DNA from: Cytophagales bacterium
GTDB lineage: Bacteria > Bacteroidota > Bacteroidia > Cytophagales > Cyclobacteriaceae
Reading direction: 5' to 3'
DNA: 64,000 nucleotides
Assembly (NCBI GenBank): GCA_025359125.1
Contig: JANYHI010000068.1
Location: forward strand, 124,001 to 188,000
The notes below the pieces were generated by a model. It was not told the origin of the DNA, made no database searches, and was given only the letters and a program-made list of their open reading frames with translations. Position numbers and translations under genes: made by a program. Below are positions 1 to 9,321 of this stretch, piece after piece; the stretch's first letter is position 1; each line of letters starts with the position of its first letter.

Positions 1-3000
1 GGAAAAGAAATTATTATTCAAGGGTTTAATATCTCGCAAGGTTCTGTAAAAGTGTATGCAGGTGGAACTCCACTACGAGAAGGTGTCGACTACTCAGTGG
101 ATTATACTTTTGGAAAAGTAACAATTCTTAATGAAGGAATTCTTAGCTCGGGAAAAGACATAGATATTCAGTACGAGCAACAAGATCCATTTGCTTTTCA
201 AACCCGATCGCTCTTGGGTACTCGTCTTGATTACAAATTAAATGATGATATTAATTTAGGTGCAACGTTTTTGTATTACAACGAGCGTCCGTTGATTTCG
301 AGAAACCTGATTGGTAGTGAGCCCGCACAAAATATTCAATATGGGCTAGATTTTAACATGAAAAAAGATTCGCGCATCCTTACCAAATTGGTAGATGCAC
401 TTCCCTTTCTTCAAACCAAAGAAAAATCAACGATATCCGTTAACGCAGAGTTTGCCCAACTCTTGCCGGGTACTTCGAATGTAATAGATGGCGATGGAAC
501 TTCTTTTATTGATGATTTCGAAAATACGATTACGCCTTACAGTTTAATGGCACCACAAGGTTGGAAGTTAGCGGCTGTGCCAAAAAATGATCCGAGTTTT
601 GATCCGGCCGCAGGGTTGCCTGATGATATAAAGGCAGGCTACCAACGAGCTAAATTATCGTGGTACCAAATCGATAATCTTTTTTATCGCGATGGCGGTA
701 GTTTTAAACCTTCAAATATTGGTGCGGCAGAATTAAAAAATCATTATGTGCGCCCCGTGTTGCCACAAGAAATTTTTCCCTATCGCGATGCATACACCGG
801 AAATTTTTATGAGCCTATTTTAGATATCGCCTATTTTCCCGGAGAGCGTGGGTCCTATAATTACAACCCGAATTTTGCAGCAGAACCTTTCAATAAAAGA
901 TGGGCGGGTATCACTACAGCCGTGCGCAATGAGGTTGACTTTGACAAAGCCAACGTAGAGTACATAGAGTTTTGGATGATGGATCCTTTTATTAATACAG
1001 CGAACGGACATGTATTAGATGGAATTAACAACAAATCAAATACCACTGGTGGTAAAATGATTTTACAACTCGGGAGTATTTCCGAAGACGTTACGCGCGA
1101 TGGCAAACACGGTTTTGAAAATGGTCTTTCAAGAGACGGCTCGACTACTGGCGTAACCGAAACAAACTGGGGAAGAGTAACTACGCTTCAATATTTGAAT
1201 AATGCTTTTGATGCCAGCGCAACGTCAAGAGCAAATCAAGATGTGGGTATGGATGGATTGACTGATATTGCTGAACAAGGAAAATTCAAAAATTTTATTG
1301 CGGCTGCTCGCGCGGCCGAACCTGCATTGGATATAGATGGCTCTTCGGATAATTTTAAATATTTCCTTAATCAAGAATATGATGGGAAAGGCGCAAAAAT
1401 TTTGGAACGGTACAAAAGCATCAACGGCCAAGATGGCAACTCGCCCATTGTAACAGGCTCTCAATCTTTTGCGCAATCAGGAAGCCCGTTGCCTGATAAT
1501 GAAGATTTGAATCAAGATAACACCCTTAGCGATTTAGAAGAATACTATTCGTACAATCTTGATTTGCGCCCCGGCCAGTTAGAAGTAGGTAAGAAATTTA
1601 TTGTAGATAAGATAACCCCGAAAAGTATTGGGCAAGACCTCAACACTGATAATATTACCTGGTATTTGTTCCGCGTTCCAGTTCGCAATTTCGATGATAA
1701 GAAAGGGGAGATCAACGGATTTAAATCCATCAAGTATGCGAGAATGATACTGACCGATTTTGCTGAGCCGGTTGTTTTGCGGATGGCTAACTTTAGAATG
1801 ATTGGTAACAGATGGAGACGCTATACACAAACCTTGGAAGAACCAGGATTATCGCTAGCTACCGATCCTAACTTAGATAATTTTACTGTCTCTGCTGTAA
1901 ACGTGGAAGACAACGGTCAGGAAGATCCTAAGAAGCCAGCCTACGTAGAGCCACTTAAGCGAGATAGAGATGTTACGTCTGTACAAAATAGAAGACTCAA
2001 CGAGCAATCGGTGCAAATGTGCATTACCGATTTGGCCCATGGCGATGGCCGTGCTATCTACAAAAATGTATCACTCGATTTTTTTAATTATGGTCGCATC
2101 AAAATGTTTTTGAGCGCCAACGATCAAACGGGTATTACACAAGACAATCAACTCAAAGCCTTTGTTCGTTTAGGTTCAGATTACGATCAGAACTATTATG
2201 AAATCGAATTGCCATTAAAGATTACCAAGGGAAACACCCGTAGTTATGATGACATTTGGCCAGACCAAAATCAAATTGATTTAGATTTGAATGAACTCTA
2301 CGCGCTAAAGGTGCAGCGTGATCGTGAGAATTTTTCTCTCGGCACTATTTACCCCATCGGAGCTGGAAGACAAGTGGGCAAACATTCTATCAGATTATTG
2401 GGGCGCCCTGACTTAGCGCAGGTAAAGGTGATGATGATAGGCGTGCGCAACCCAAGAGGACCCGATGCAAAGCCATTGAGTATTTGCCTATGGGCAGATG
2501 AATTGCGCTTAACCGAATTTGATCGAACGGCTGGTATCGCAGCAAATTTGGTTGTCAATGCAAAGCTTGCAGATTTAGGAAATATTACTGGCTCATTCCG
2601 GCACATTGGTTTTGGTTTTGGAGGCGTACAATCAAAAATTGCAGAGCGCGCCCGTGGAGAAACAAATACGTTCGACATCTCAGGAAGTATTAGTGTTGAC
2701 AAACTCCTGCCCTCGCAGCTCGGGTTAAAAATCCCCATGTTCTTTAGTTACGAGAGCAATATAATTAGCCCCAATTTTGATCCTGCCAACCCAGACGTGC
2801 GGCTGGCGGCCGCTCTCAAATCTTTTAATTCAGATGCAGAGAAAACCGCTTATCTTAAATTGATAGAAGATCGAACTATTCGCAGAAGTATAAACTTCAC
2901 CAACGTGCGAAAAATAAAATTGAATAAAGATGCGAAACCACACCTGTATGATATAGAGAATTTTGCCTTTACCTATGCGTACAGCGATCAAACACACACC

Positions 3001-5157
3001 AACTTTAGCTTGATAACAGATTTAAAACGGAGCATAAAGGGTGTGGTAGCTTGGCAATACGCCTCTAAGTTTAAAGGATTTGAGCCGTTTAAAGAGACGA
3101 AGATATTTTCTTCTAAACAGCTTCAGTTTATGAAGGATTTTAATTTTAACCCAATGCCCACTTCCATTTCAGTACGAGGTGAATTGGATAGATCGTATAG
3201 TGAACTGACGTATAGAAGCTCCATTAAAGATGGAGATGCGTTGGCAAATAAACCTAACTACCAAAAATATTTTGTATTCAACCGTTATTATAATGCCAGA
3301 TGGAGTTTGACAAAATCTCTTACGCTAGATTACAATGCAACCGTAAATGCCATTATAGATGAACCTAATGGCGATTTAAGTCAGCCAGATTCATTGAAGA
3401 AGGTATTAAATAACCTTAAAAATTTCGGCCGTGTTAAATACCTTGATCAAAGTATCACATCTAACTATACGTTGCCTTTCGATAAATTTCCTCTTACCAA
3501 CTGGATATCGGCAGACTATCGCTATAGCGCAGGCTACAATTGGAAAGCTGGCCCGCTTGAAAGAAATCCAGTACTAAAAATTGGTAACACCATTCAAAAC
3601 TCCCGAACTCAAGCCCTCACCGGAAGGATTGATATGGTTAAATTTTATAATAAGATTGGTTTTTTAAAAGACATCAACACACCTGCAAAACCACCGCCTA
3701 TTACGAATTCAAAAAAACCAGCAGTGCCCGATACGGTTAGGCGTCCGCCAGATTTACGAGCTGCTAAATTATTGTTGAGACTAATTATGTCGCTTCGCAG
3801 CATCAACGGAACGTATACATTAACAGAAGGAACGATACTGCCCGGCTTTAATAAATCGCCTCATTTGTTTGGGTTAGATCAAGATTGGCAATCTCCAGGC
3901 CTTGGATTTATTTTGGGTGAGCAAGATCCCAACTTCCCTGTCGAGGCTGGTAAGAAGGGATGGCTCACCAAAAACAAAAGTTTATCAGCGCCTTTTACTC
4001 AAAACCAAGGCACTGAACTTACTTTGCGGGCAAACCTTGAACCGTCTACTGATTTTAAAATTCAATTGGATGCGCGCAAGAATACGAATGCATCCTTTCA
4101 AGAAATTTACAGAGACACCACTGGCAATGGAGATTACAGCGGGTTGAGTCCGAGCAGGAGTGGATCTTACCGAATTTCATTCCTTGCCATCAATACAACT
4201 TTTGAAAATAATTCGAGTATCAATTCAGATGTGTTCAAACAGTTTGAAAAAAATCTGGATATTGTTAAGGCACGTTTTGATAGACTTACGGGTAATACCT
4301 ATGAAAAGAAATCGCAAGATGTTTTAATACCTGCATTTATTGCAGCGTATTCAGGAAGCTCTGCCGATGGTGTTAGTCTATCGCCATTCCCGAAAATTCC
4401 CATTCCCAACTGGCGGTTTGATTATAATGGGTTAAGTAAAATTTCTTTCTTGAAAGATGTTTTTCAATCTATAACAGTTAACCATGCTTACACATCCAAT
4501 TATTCTGTGGTTAATTATTCTAATTCCTTAGAGTACACAAAAAAAGGACGTGAACAGTTCTCTGATCTGCTAAAACTTGATAAGCCTGTAGAAACATATA
4601 ATTCAGGAGCCAATTATTTTGCTCAAGCTACCAGTGGTACTACTAATCAGTTGATACCTTTGTACATTATCAATCAGGTAATGATTTCGGAATCTTTTCA
4701 GCCTTTGATCGGTATCAATGCGCGCACCAAAAGTAAAATGAGTTTTAAGTTTGAATACAAAACCAAGCGCGATGTTTCGTTGAATGTATCCAATGCGCAG
4801 GTAACAGAACTAACCGGAAAAGATTGGTCTTTTGAAATGGGCTTCACCAAAAACAACATGAAGCTGCCTTTCAAAGATCAGGGCAGAACCATCACACTTA
4901 AAAACGATGTTACTTTTTTAATGAACATCAGCGTAAGCAATACCGAAACTATTCAGCGAAAGATTGCAGAGGAAAGCGTGATCACCAATGGAAATATTAA
5001 TTTTCAATTTCGCCCGAATATCAGCTATGTGGCCAATAAAAAATTGACTATCCAAGCCTATGCAGAACATAGCACCAATGAGCCCCTCGTCACTAATTCT
5101 TACCCACGAACCAACACACGGGTAGGTTTTAAAATTCGATTCAATCTGGCGCCTTAG
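1..5157 (+). CDS. sprA: SprA, T9SS outer-membrane translocon (3' part, N-terminus outside window)
   Basis: The reading frame is open from base 1, so the GTG at 52 in the ORF track is not a real start. The visible 1718 residues are the C-terminal part of a protein that is usually about 2400 residues. SprA forms the giant outer-membrane beta-barrel through which type IX secretion cargo leaves the periplasm, and in gliding relatives it exports adhesins. Support comes from family-like segments such as SICLWADELRLTEFD, the KLADLGNITGSFRH stretch, long alternating beta-strand sequence throughout, and an ending typical of barrel proteins (VGFKIRFNLAP). No frameshift or in-frame stop is present. Three sorting-domain proteins later in the window are plausible cargo. 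Identification is from remembered family features, with high confidence. Confidence 0.93.
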   Translation, partial: GKEIIIQGFNISQGSVKVYAGGTPLREGVDYSVDYTFGKVTILNEGILSSGKDIDIQYEQQDPFAFQTRSLLGTRLDYKLNDDINLGATFLYYNERPLISRNLIGSEPAQNIQYGLDFNMKKDSRILTKLVDALPFLQTKEKSTISVNAEFAQLLPGTSNVIDGDGTSFIDDFENTITPYSLMAPQGWKLAAVPKNDPSFDPAAGLPDDIKAGYQRAKLSWYQIDNLFYRDGGSFKPSNIGAAELKNHYVRPVLPQEIFPYRDAYTGNFYEPILDIAYFPGERGSYNYNPNFAAEPFNKRWAGITTAVRNEVDFDKANVEYIEFWMMDPFINTANGHVLDGINNKSNTTGGKMILQLGSISEDVTRDGKHGFENGLSRDGSTTGVTETNWGRVTTLQYLNNAFDASATSRANQDVGMDGLTDIAEQGKFKNFIAAARAAEPALDIDGSSDNFKYFLNQEYDGKGAKILERYKSINGQDGNSPIVTGSQSFAQSGSPLPDNEDLNQDNTLSDLEEYYSYNLDLRPGQLEVGKKFIVDKITPKSIGQDLNTDNITWYLFRVPVRNFDDKKGEINGFKSIKYARMILTDFAEPVVLRMANFRMIGNRWRRYTQTLEEPGLSLATDPNLDNFTVSAVNVEDNGQEDPKKPAYVEPLKRDRDVTSVQNRRLNEQSVQMCITDLAHGDGRAIYKNVSLDFFNYGRIKMFLSANDQTGITQDNQLKAFVRLGSDYDQNYYEIELPLKITKGNTRSYDDIWPDQNQIDLDLNELYALKVQRDRENFSLGTIYPIGAGRQVGKHSIRLLGRPDLAQVKVMMIGVRNPRGPDAKPLSICLWADELRLTEFDRTAGIAANLVVNAKLADLGNITGSFRHIGFGFGGVQSKIAERARGETNTFDISGSISVDKLLPSQLGLKIPMFFSYESNIISPNFDPANPDVRLAAALKSFNSDAEKTAYLKLIEDRTIRRSINFTNVRKIKLNKDAKPHLYDIENFAFTYAYSDQTHTNFSLITDLKRSIKGVVAWQYASKFKGFEPFKETKIFSSKQLQFMKDFNFNPMPTSISVRGELDRSYSELTYRSSIKDGDALANKPNYQKYFVFNRYYNARWSLTKSLTLDYNATVNAIIDEPNGDLSQPDSLKKVLNNLKNFGRVKYLDQSITSNYTLPFDKFPLTNWISADYRYSAGYNWKAGPLERNPVLKIGNTIQNSRTQALTGRIDMVKFYNKIGFLKDINTPAKPPPITNSKKPAVPDTVRRPPDLRAAKLLLRLIMSLRSINGTYTLTEGTILPGFNKSPHLFGLDQDWQSPGLGFILGEQDPNFPVEAGKKGWLTKNKSLSAPFTQNQGTELTLRANLEPSTDFKIQLDARKNTNASFQEIYRDTTGNGDYSGLSPSRSGSYRISFLAINTTFENNSSINSDVFKQFEKNLDIVKARFDRLTGNTYEKKSQDVLIPAFIAAYSGSSADGVSLSPFPKIPIPNWRFDYNGLSKISFLKDVFQSITVNHAYTSNYSVVNYSNSLEYTKKGREQFSDLLKLDKPVETYNSGANYFAQATSGTTNQLIPLYIINQVMISESFQPLIGINARTKSKMSFKFEYKTKRDVSLNVSNAQVTELTGKDWSFEMGFTKNNMKLPFKDQGRTITLKNDVTFLMNISVSNTETIQRKIAEESVITNGNINFQFRPNISYVANKKLTIQAYAEHSTNEPLVTNSYPRTNTRVGFKIRFNLAP

Positions 5158-5216
5158 GGGATTCAATTTCGACTTACAGCTTTCAAAAAAGTGTAAGTAA
5201 TACCAGCTACATTCCT

Positions 5217-5224
5217 TATTTTTG
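5217..5224 (+). promoter_or_regulatory. -7-like element ahead of gcvH
   Basis: TATTTTTG fits the Bacteroidetes -7 consensus TAnnTTTG and lies 20 bases before the gcvH ATG, in the 87-base gap after sprA. No convincing -33 TTG is seen at the usual distance, so this is a candidate only. Confidence 0.35.
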
Positions 5225-5244
5225 AGCCTTAAAAATTTACAGCC

Positions 5245-5625
5245 ATGAACATACCCGAAACACTAAAGTACACGAAAGACCACGAATGGATTAAAATTGA
5301 AGGCAACACCGCAACTGTGGGTATTACCGAATTTGCACAAGGCGAACTGGGCGACATTGTGTATGTAGATATTTCATCGGTAGGGCAAGAGATTAATCAA
5401 CATGATGTATTCGGAACGGTGGAAGCCGTAAAAACAGTGTCAGATTTATTTATGCCTATTTCGGGCAAAGTGTTAGAGTTTAATAAAGCCTTAGATGCTG
5501 CGCCCGAAAAAGTAAATTCAGATGCGTACGGAGATGGCTGGATGGTAAAAATTGAAATTAAAAATTCAGCCGAGATAGCAGGTCTTTTATCTGCAGCACA
5601 ATACAAGGAACTTATTGGTAAATAA
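5245..5625 (+). CDS. gcvH: Glycine cleavage system H protein
   Basis: This 126-residue protein is the lipoyl carrier of the glycine cleavage system. It shuttles the aminomethyl group from the P protein to the T protein and presents dihydrolipoamide to the L protein in the cytoplasm. The N-terminal KYTKDHEWI motif, the [17 protein letters not shown] block and the lipoylation site [13 protein letters not shown] (acceptor Lys63) are all present, as is the [11 protein letters not shown]-terminal motif. Length is normal. lipA follows 46 bases downstream on the same strand, so the lipoyl protein and the enzyme that makes its cofactor are probably co-transcribed. P and T proteins are not in the window. 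Confidence 0.97.
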   Translation: MNIPETLKYTKDHEWIKIEGNTATVGITEFAQGELGDIVYVDISSVGQEINQHDVFGTVEAVKTVSDLFMPISGKVLEFNKALDAAPEKVNSDAYGDGWMVKIEIKNSAEIAGLLSAAQYKELIGK

Positions 5626-5640
5626 AAGTATTGAGTAAAC

Positions 5641-5664
5641 GAGATTTGAGGAGAGAGAAATCTC
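5641..5664 (+). other. Inverted repeat with purine-rich loop between gcvH and lipA
   Basis: GAGATTT (5641-5647) and AAATCTC (5658-5664) form a perfect 7-bp stem around the loop GAGGAGAGAG. There is no T-tract, so it is not a normal terminator. It ends 7 bases before the ORF-track ATG of lipA and could affect lipA translation or mRNA processing. The structure is seen directly; the role is inference. Confidence 0.4.
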
Positions 5665-5671
5665 ATTACTT

Positions 5672-6583
5672 ATGTCTAATGTCTTACTACTAAACGAAAT
5701 GATTGAACTCCCAACCATATCAGCAGAGCAAACCAAAAAACGAAAACCAGATTGGCTTCGCGTAAAGCTTCCTATTGGTCCCGAATATGCCAAAGTACGC
5801 AAGCTGGTAGATGATCATAAACTTCATACTATTTGCGAAAGCGGCAATTGCCCAAACATGGGCGAATGTTGGGGAGCAGGCACGGCTACATTCATGATCT
5901 TAGGAAATGTGTGTACGCGCAGCTGCACATTTTGTGCGGTAGCTACCGGCAAGCCACCTGTGTATGATGTAGAAGAGCCACAACGGGTGGCAGAGGCTAT
6001 TAAGTTGATGGGTGTTAAGCATGCAGTTATTACTTCCGTTAACCGCGATGAACTGAAAGACAGAGGCGCAGAAGTGTGGTATCAAACCGTGGTTAGAACA
6101 AAAGCACTTAGTCCAGCGACTACTATTGAAACATTAATTCCGGATACAAAAGGAAATTGGGAAGCACTATACCGAATGATTGACGGAGGTCAGGAAGTTG
6201 TTTCTCACAATATGGAAACAGTCGGCAGACTTTATAGAATAGTTAGGCCACAAGCCAAATACGAGCGAAGCCTAGAGCAAATTAAACGAATACGCGAAGC
6301 GGGTAAACGCACTAAGTCAGGCATTATGCTAGGTGTGGGCGAAACGAAAGAAGAAGTTTTCAAAGCCATGGATGATTTAGCCGCGAATGGTTTAATGATT
6401 TTAACTCTTGGCCAATACTTGCAACCCACTAAAATGCATTTAGAAGTAGCAGAGTTTATCCACCCTGATACTTTTGCACTTTACAAGGAAGAAGGATTGA
6501 AACGCGGACTAAAGTATGTAGAGTCGGGTCCGTTAGTTCGTTCGTCTTATCATGCAGAAAGGCATGTGAATGTGGCGATGTAG
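5672..6583 (+). CDS. lipA: Lipoyl synthase (radical SAM)
   Basis: LipA inserts two sulfur atoms into protein-bound octanoyl groups to make lipoyl cofactors, for example on GcvH encoded just upstream. Both iron-sulfur sites are intact: the auxiliary cluster cysteines C55, C60 and C66 in [12 protein letters not shown], and the radical-SAM cysteines C81, C85 and C88 in CTRSCTFC. The C-terminal RSSYHAE motif that supplies the auxiliary-cluster serine is also present. The protein is 303 residues from the ATG at 5672. An in-frame ATG at 5699 gives an N-terminus (MIELPTIS...) closer to what I recall for Bacteroidetes LipA, so the true start is uncertain. No octanoyltransferase gene (lipB) is seen nearby. 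Confidence 0.96.
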   Translation: MSNVLLLNEMIELPTISAEQTKKRKPDWLRVKLPIGPEYAKVRKLVDDHKLHTICESGNCPNMGECWGAGTATFMILGNVCTRSCTFCAVATGKPPVYDVEEPQRVAEAIKLMGVKHAVITSVNRDELKDRGAEVWYQTVVRTKALSPATTIETLIPDTKGNWEALYRMIDGGQEVVSHNMETVGRLYRIVRPQAKYERSLEQIKRIREAGKRTKSGIMLGVGETKEEVFKAMDDLAANGLMILTLGQYLQPTKMHLEVAEFIHPDTFALYKEEGLKRGLKYVESGPLVRSSYHAERHVNVAM

Positions 6584-6606
6584 TATCGGAAATTCTAAGT
6601 CCTCTC

Positions 6607-7596
6607 TTACACATCCGTAATCACATCAAACCCTTTAAAGCTTCCCACTACCGCAAGCCCAGTTACTTTCACTGCCACTTTTTTGTTTTTTACCTTCTCT
6701 GCTATTTGATTTAGTGTAGAGCCAGAGCCTACTGCATCGTCAATCAAGATCAAGTGATTGAACTGCCGCTGATCGGATATCGCAAAAGTGTTCTCGGCAT
6801 TTCGTATTCGTTCTTCCAATTTTGGAAGCGATTTCTGTGGAACCGGAATAATACCACTTAATTTTTTTATGGTTACAGAAGGCAGCGAGATGTGTAAGTG
6901 AGTTTGAATAAATTTCATGATTTGTACTTCTCTTTTAATGGTGGGGGGCACAAACCCAATAGCATCTGCTTTCTGCTCTTTTACAAATCGAGCGATGCGC
7001 TCACTTATCTCACTCATCATAACAGACATCAGGTATTTATTTTGACCTTGTTTAGCATAGTGCAGCAAAGTACCCAAGCGTGTTTTGCCAAATCGTTCGA
7101 TCGCATAGAAATCAAGATAGAATAGTTGATCAAGCCAAATCATTTTGTAACCCTTCGTATTTCTTAATTTCTCTATTCCGTTGATCAATCTATTTTTTTG
7201 ATAGTAGGATTCGTATTTTTTTTTGGTCTCTATAAATTCCAAAACTGTTTTTTCGGTGGGTAGTTTTCGTTGTTTGCACCAATAGTCGAAAGCGTCTATT
7301 CCTTCCAGTAATTTGCCAACTTCGGTTACCACCAAAAATTTTTTGCTTAGAAATTCAAGTTGATCATGTGGCAGATCAATTGCGGAAGTGACTGCTTTTT
7401 TGTTACTAGGTTCACTTTCAATTCGATATACAGTTTTAGGCGATCGCCCTAACTTTTCAACAACATTTTCTGCTACGAGTTGATTTATAACGCGATGAAT
7501 AATTTGCTTTGAAACTTGCAGGCTATCAACTACTTCTTTAATCGAAAGCTCATTTCTTTTCTCAAAAAGATCTAAAATTCTTGATTTTACGCCCAT
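6607..7596 (-). CDS. Winged-helix / ComF-like phosphoribosyltransferase fusion
   Basis: This 329-residue protein has two recognisable ends. Residues 1-60 look like a winged-helix DNA-binding domain (SIKEVVDSLQVSKQIIHRVINQL, then a short wing). Residues about 200-329 resemble a ComF-type phosphoribosyltransferase: VPPTIKRE, then KSLPKLEERIRNAENTF, then the PRPP loop LILIDDAVGSGSTL at residues 282-295. The middle (60-190) is helical and unrecognised. The likely role is a transcription factor that senses a nucleotide or PRPP, or a competence-type protein, but neither is proven. It is transcribed alone. Its promoter carries a GTTTACT-type repeat that could be its own operator. It is bounded upstream by a strong terminator belonging to the M28 gene. 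Confidence 0.72.
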   Translation of the reverse strand: MGVKSRILDLFEKRNELSIKEVVDSLQVSKQIIHRVINQLVAENVVEKLGRSPKTVYRIESEPSNKKAVTSAIDLPHDQLEFLSKKFLVVTEVGKLLEGIDAFDYWCKQRKLPTEKTVLEFIETKKKYESYYQKNRLINGIEKLRNTKGYKMIWLDQLFYLDFYAIERFGKTRLGTLLHYAKQGQNKYLMSVMMSEISERIARFVKEQKADAIGFVPPTIKREVQIMKFIQTHLHISLPSVTIKKLSGIIPVPQKSLPKLEERIRNAENTFAISDQRQFNHLILIDDAVGSGSTLNQIAEKVKNKKVAVKVTGLAVVGSFKGFDVITDV

Positions 7597-7600
7597 TATT

Positions 7601-7641
7601 GTTTACTGTTTACTGTAAATAGTTAATAGTAAACAAAAATA
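7601..7641 (-). promoter_or_regulatory. -7-like element and operator-like repeats upstream of the winged-helix gene
   Basis: On the minus strand TATTTTTG (7634-7641) matches the TAnnTTTG -7 consensus. Between it and the start codon lie two direct GTTTACT copies (7601-7607, 7608-7614), an inverted copy AGTAAAC (7628-7634), and the odd palindrome TTTAC-T-GTAAA (7609-7619). The repeats cover the expected transcription start, the usual place for a repressor site. Autoregulation by the encoded winged-helix protein is inference. Confidence 0.5.
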
Positions 7642-7656
7642 TACATTACGCAACGT

Positions 7657-7693
7657 AAAAAAAAGTCGCCTGTGGCTAACCACAGGCGACTTT
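7657..7693 (-). terminator. Rho-independent terminator of the M28 peptidase gene
   Basis: A perfect 14-bp stem, AAAGTCGCCTGTGG (7662-7675) with CCACAGGCGACTTT (7680-7693), has a 4-base loop. On the minus strand it is followed by a run of eight T. It lies 21 bases past the stop of the 7715-9229 gene. Confidence 0.92.
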
Positions 7694-7714
7694 CTAAACA
7701 GTTTCTAAAAAAAA

Positions 7715-9229
7715 TTATTTCTTGTCCACCACCAACCGTGCATCGCGATTGGCAACTTCCCAAGCAGTATAGAATGCAGTCTTCGCCCGCTTCGCCAATA
7801 AGTCAAATTCAATCTTACCTATTTCATCGCTTACTTGGTGATAGTCTTCGTGGATGCCATCAAAGAAAAATACAATTGGAATTCCTTTCTTCGCAAAATT
7901 CCAATGGTCAGAGCGCTTGTATAAATTCGTGGGGTGATTTTCATCGTTATACAAGTAATCGAAATCTAACTTCTCGTGCTCTTTATTATTGCGCTCGTTG
8001 ATTTCGTGTAGCTCAGAGGAGAGTTTATCGGCACCAATTACATACACATAGTCGGGTTTGCCTTTGTGCTCAGGGTCGCGCCTTCCAATCATATCAATAT
8101 TAATGTCTACTACAGTATTGGCTAACGGAAAGGTTGGATGTTCGGAATAATATTCAGAACCAAATAGGCCTTGCTCTTCACCGGTTACGGTCATAAACAA
8201 AATACTTCTGCGTGGGCCTTTGCCTTCTTTTTTTGCATGTGTAAAAGCTTTCGCCATTTGTAAAACACTCACCGTGCCCGAGCCATCATCGTCTGCACCG
8301 TTGTTAATTACATCGGCACCGCCTGTAGCATTTTTTCCAATATGATCGAAGTGTGCTGTAATAACTACCAGCTCATCTTTTTTATCGGTACCTTCCATGT
8401 AGCCCAGAATATTTTCTGATTTTACATTTTTTATATTCATGGCTACTTGATAGCTAATTGTAGCGGGCTTAATTTTCGCAAGAGCTTTTTTTGTAGGCTC
8501 GGCCGCAGAGGCAGCATTCAATTTTGGTGTAGTTGTCTTGAATAATTTTTCGGCTATTGCTTGCGTAATAAAGAATGCTCCTTTGTTTGGGCTTGTAGCA
8601 TCGGGCTTGTTAAGCGATAAGTTGCCGCTTGAAAGATAGCCTTGCATTTGAGCAGCAAAGGTTTTGAATTCATCTGCCGTACTAGCGGGAATGTAAAAAA
8701 TCATCTTCGCACCTTTATCGCGTGCGAGTGCAGACACCTTACGTAAGCCAGCCATAATTCCGAATGAAAGTGAACCTATTTGAACGGCAACAGCTTTATC
8801 TTTTACATCAAGGTTTGCATAGTCTGCTTCTGTACCCTTTCCAGCAAATACAACTTCTGTAGATATTTCTCCACCGCTATCAGCCGAGCCTAAGTAAATG
8901 ATTTCGCTAAAGTTAGAATAGCGTTGCGTGGCCGCTTTCAAATAAATATCAGCAGGCGTGACAGAATATAAATCTATGGGCATATAGTGAGAGCCATTTA
9001 CCGGGGCGGTCAAACCCAACTCTGAAAAGTAATTGCTGATAAATGCGGCTGCCATCTTTTGGCCACGCGTGCCAGTTTTACGTCCTTCCAATGCATCAGA
9101 TGCAAGGATGGATAGATTTTCTTTTAAGTCTGATGTAGTAATTAGTTCAGCGTATTTTACAGCTGAATTTTCTTGCGCCCAGCCCAATTGGCTCAGGCAT
9201 AATAGTGATACGAAGTAAATTTTTTTCAT
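7715..9229 (-). CDS. Secreted M28-family zinc aminopeptidase with PA-type insert
   Basis: A 504-residue exported metallopeptidase. A signal peptide is visible (MKKIYFVSLLCLSQLGWA). A PA-like region spans about residues 90-260. The M28 catalytic domain follows, with AHFDH at 292-296, NNGADDDGSG at 309-318 (bridging Asp), the GEE pair at 350-352 (catalytic base), DMIGR, and a final zinc-ligand His in EDYHQ (H464). All expected metal and catalytic positions are present, so the enzyme should be active. Members remove N-terminal amino acids from peptides outside the cytoplasm; the substrate here is unknown. A strong terminator follows, and a TACATTTG element lies upstream. A second M28 peptidase occurs at 59446-60930 and is clearly divergent. 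Confidence 0.92.
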   Translation of the reverse strand: MKKIYFVSLLCLSQLGWAQENSAVKYAELITTSDLKENLSILASDALEGRKTGTRGQKMAAAFISNYFSELGLTAPVNGSHYMPIDLYSVTPADIYLKAATQRYSNFSEIIYLGSADSGGEISTEVVFAGKGTEADYANLDVKDKAVAVQIGSLSFGIMAGLRKVSALARDKGAKMIFYIPASTADEFKTFAAQMQGYLSSGNLSLNKPDATSPNKGAFFITQAIAEKLFKTTTPKLNAASAAEPTKKALAKIKPATISYQVAMNIKNVKSENILGYMEGTDKKDELVVITAHFDHIGKNATGGADVINNGADDDGSGTVSVLQMAKAFTHAKKEGKGPRRSILFMTVTGEEQGLFGSEYYSEHPTFPLANTVVDINIDMIGRRDPEHKGKPDYVYVIGADKLSSELHEINERNNKEHEKLDFDYLYNDENHPTNLYKRSDHWNFAKKGIPIVFFFDGIHEDYHQVSDEIGKIEFDLLAKRAKTAFYTAWEVANRDARLVVDKK

Positions 9230-9273
9230 GAGGGGATTTAAAAAATTGAAAATTGATTTTTCGATTGAATTCT

Positions 9274-9281
9274 CAAATGTA
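9274..9281 (-). promoter_or_regulatory. -7-like element for the M28 peptidase gene
   Basis: On the minus strand TACATTTG is an exact match to TAnnTTTG, 45 bases before the start codon at 9229. No clear -33 TTG was found. Confidence 0.4.
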
Positions 9282-9321
9282 TAGTAAAATTCTGCCTACG
9301 AAAAGCGATTTTATATGGACG

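Noticed and set aside
52-54. GTG as the start of the SprA ORF
   Set aside because: The frame is open to base 1 and the family is about 700 residues longer; the true start is outside the window.
2349-2738. Antisense 129-codon ORF within sprA
   Set aside because: Lies wholly inside a well-supported gene and shows no recognisable motif.
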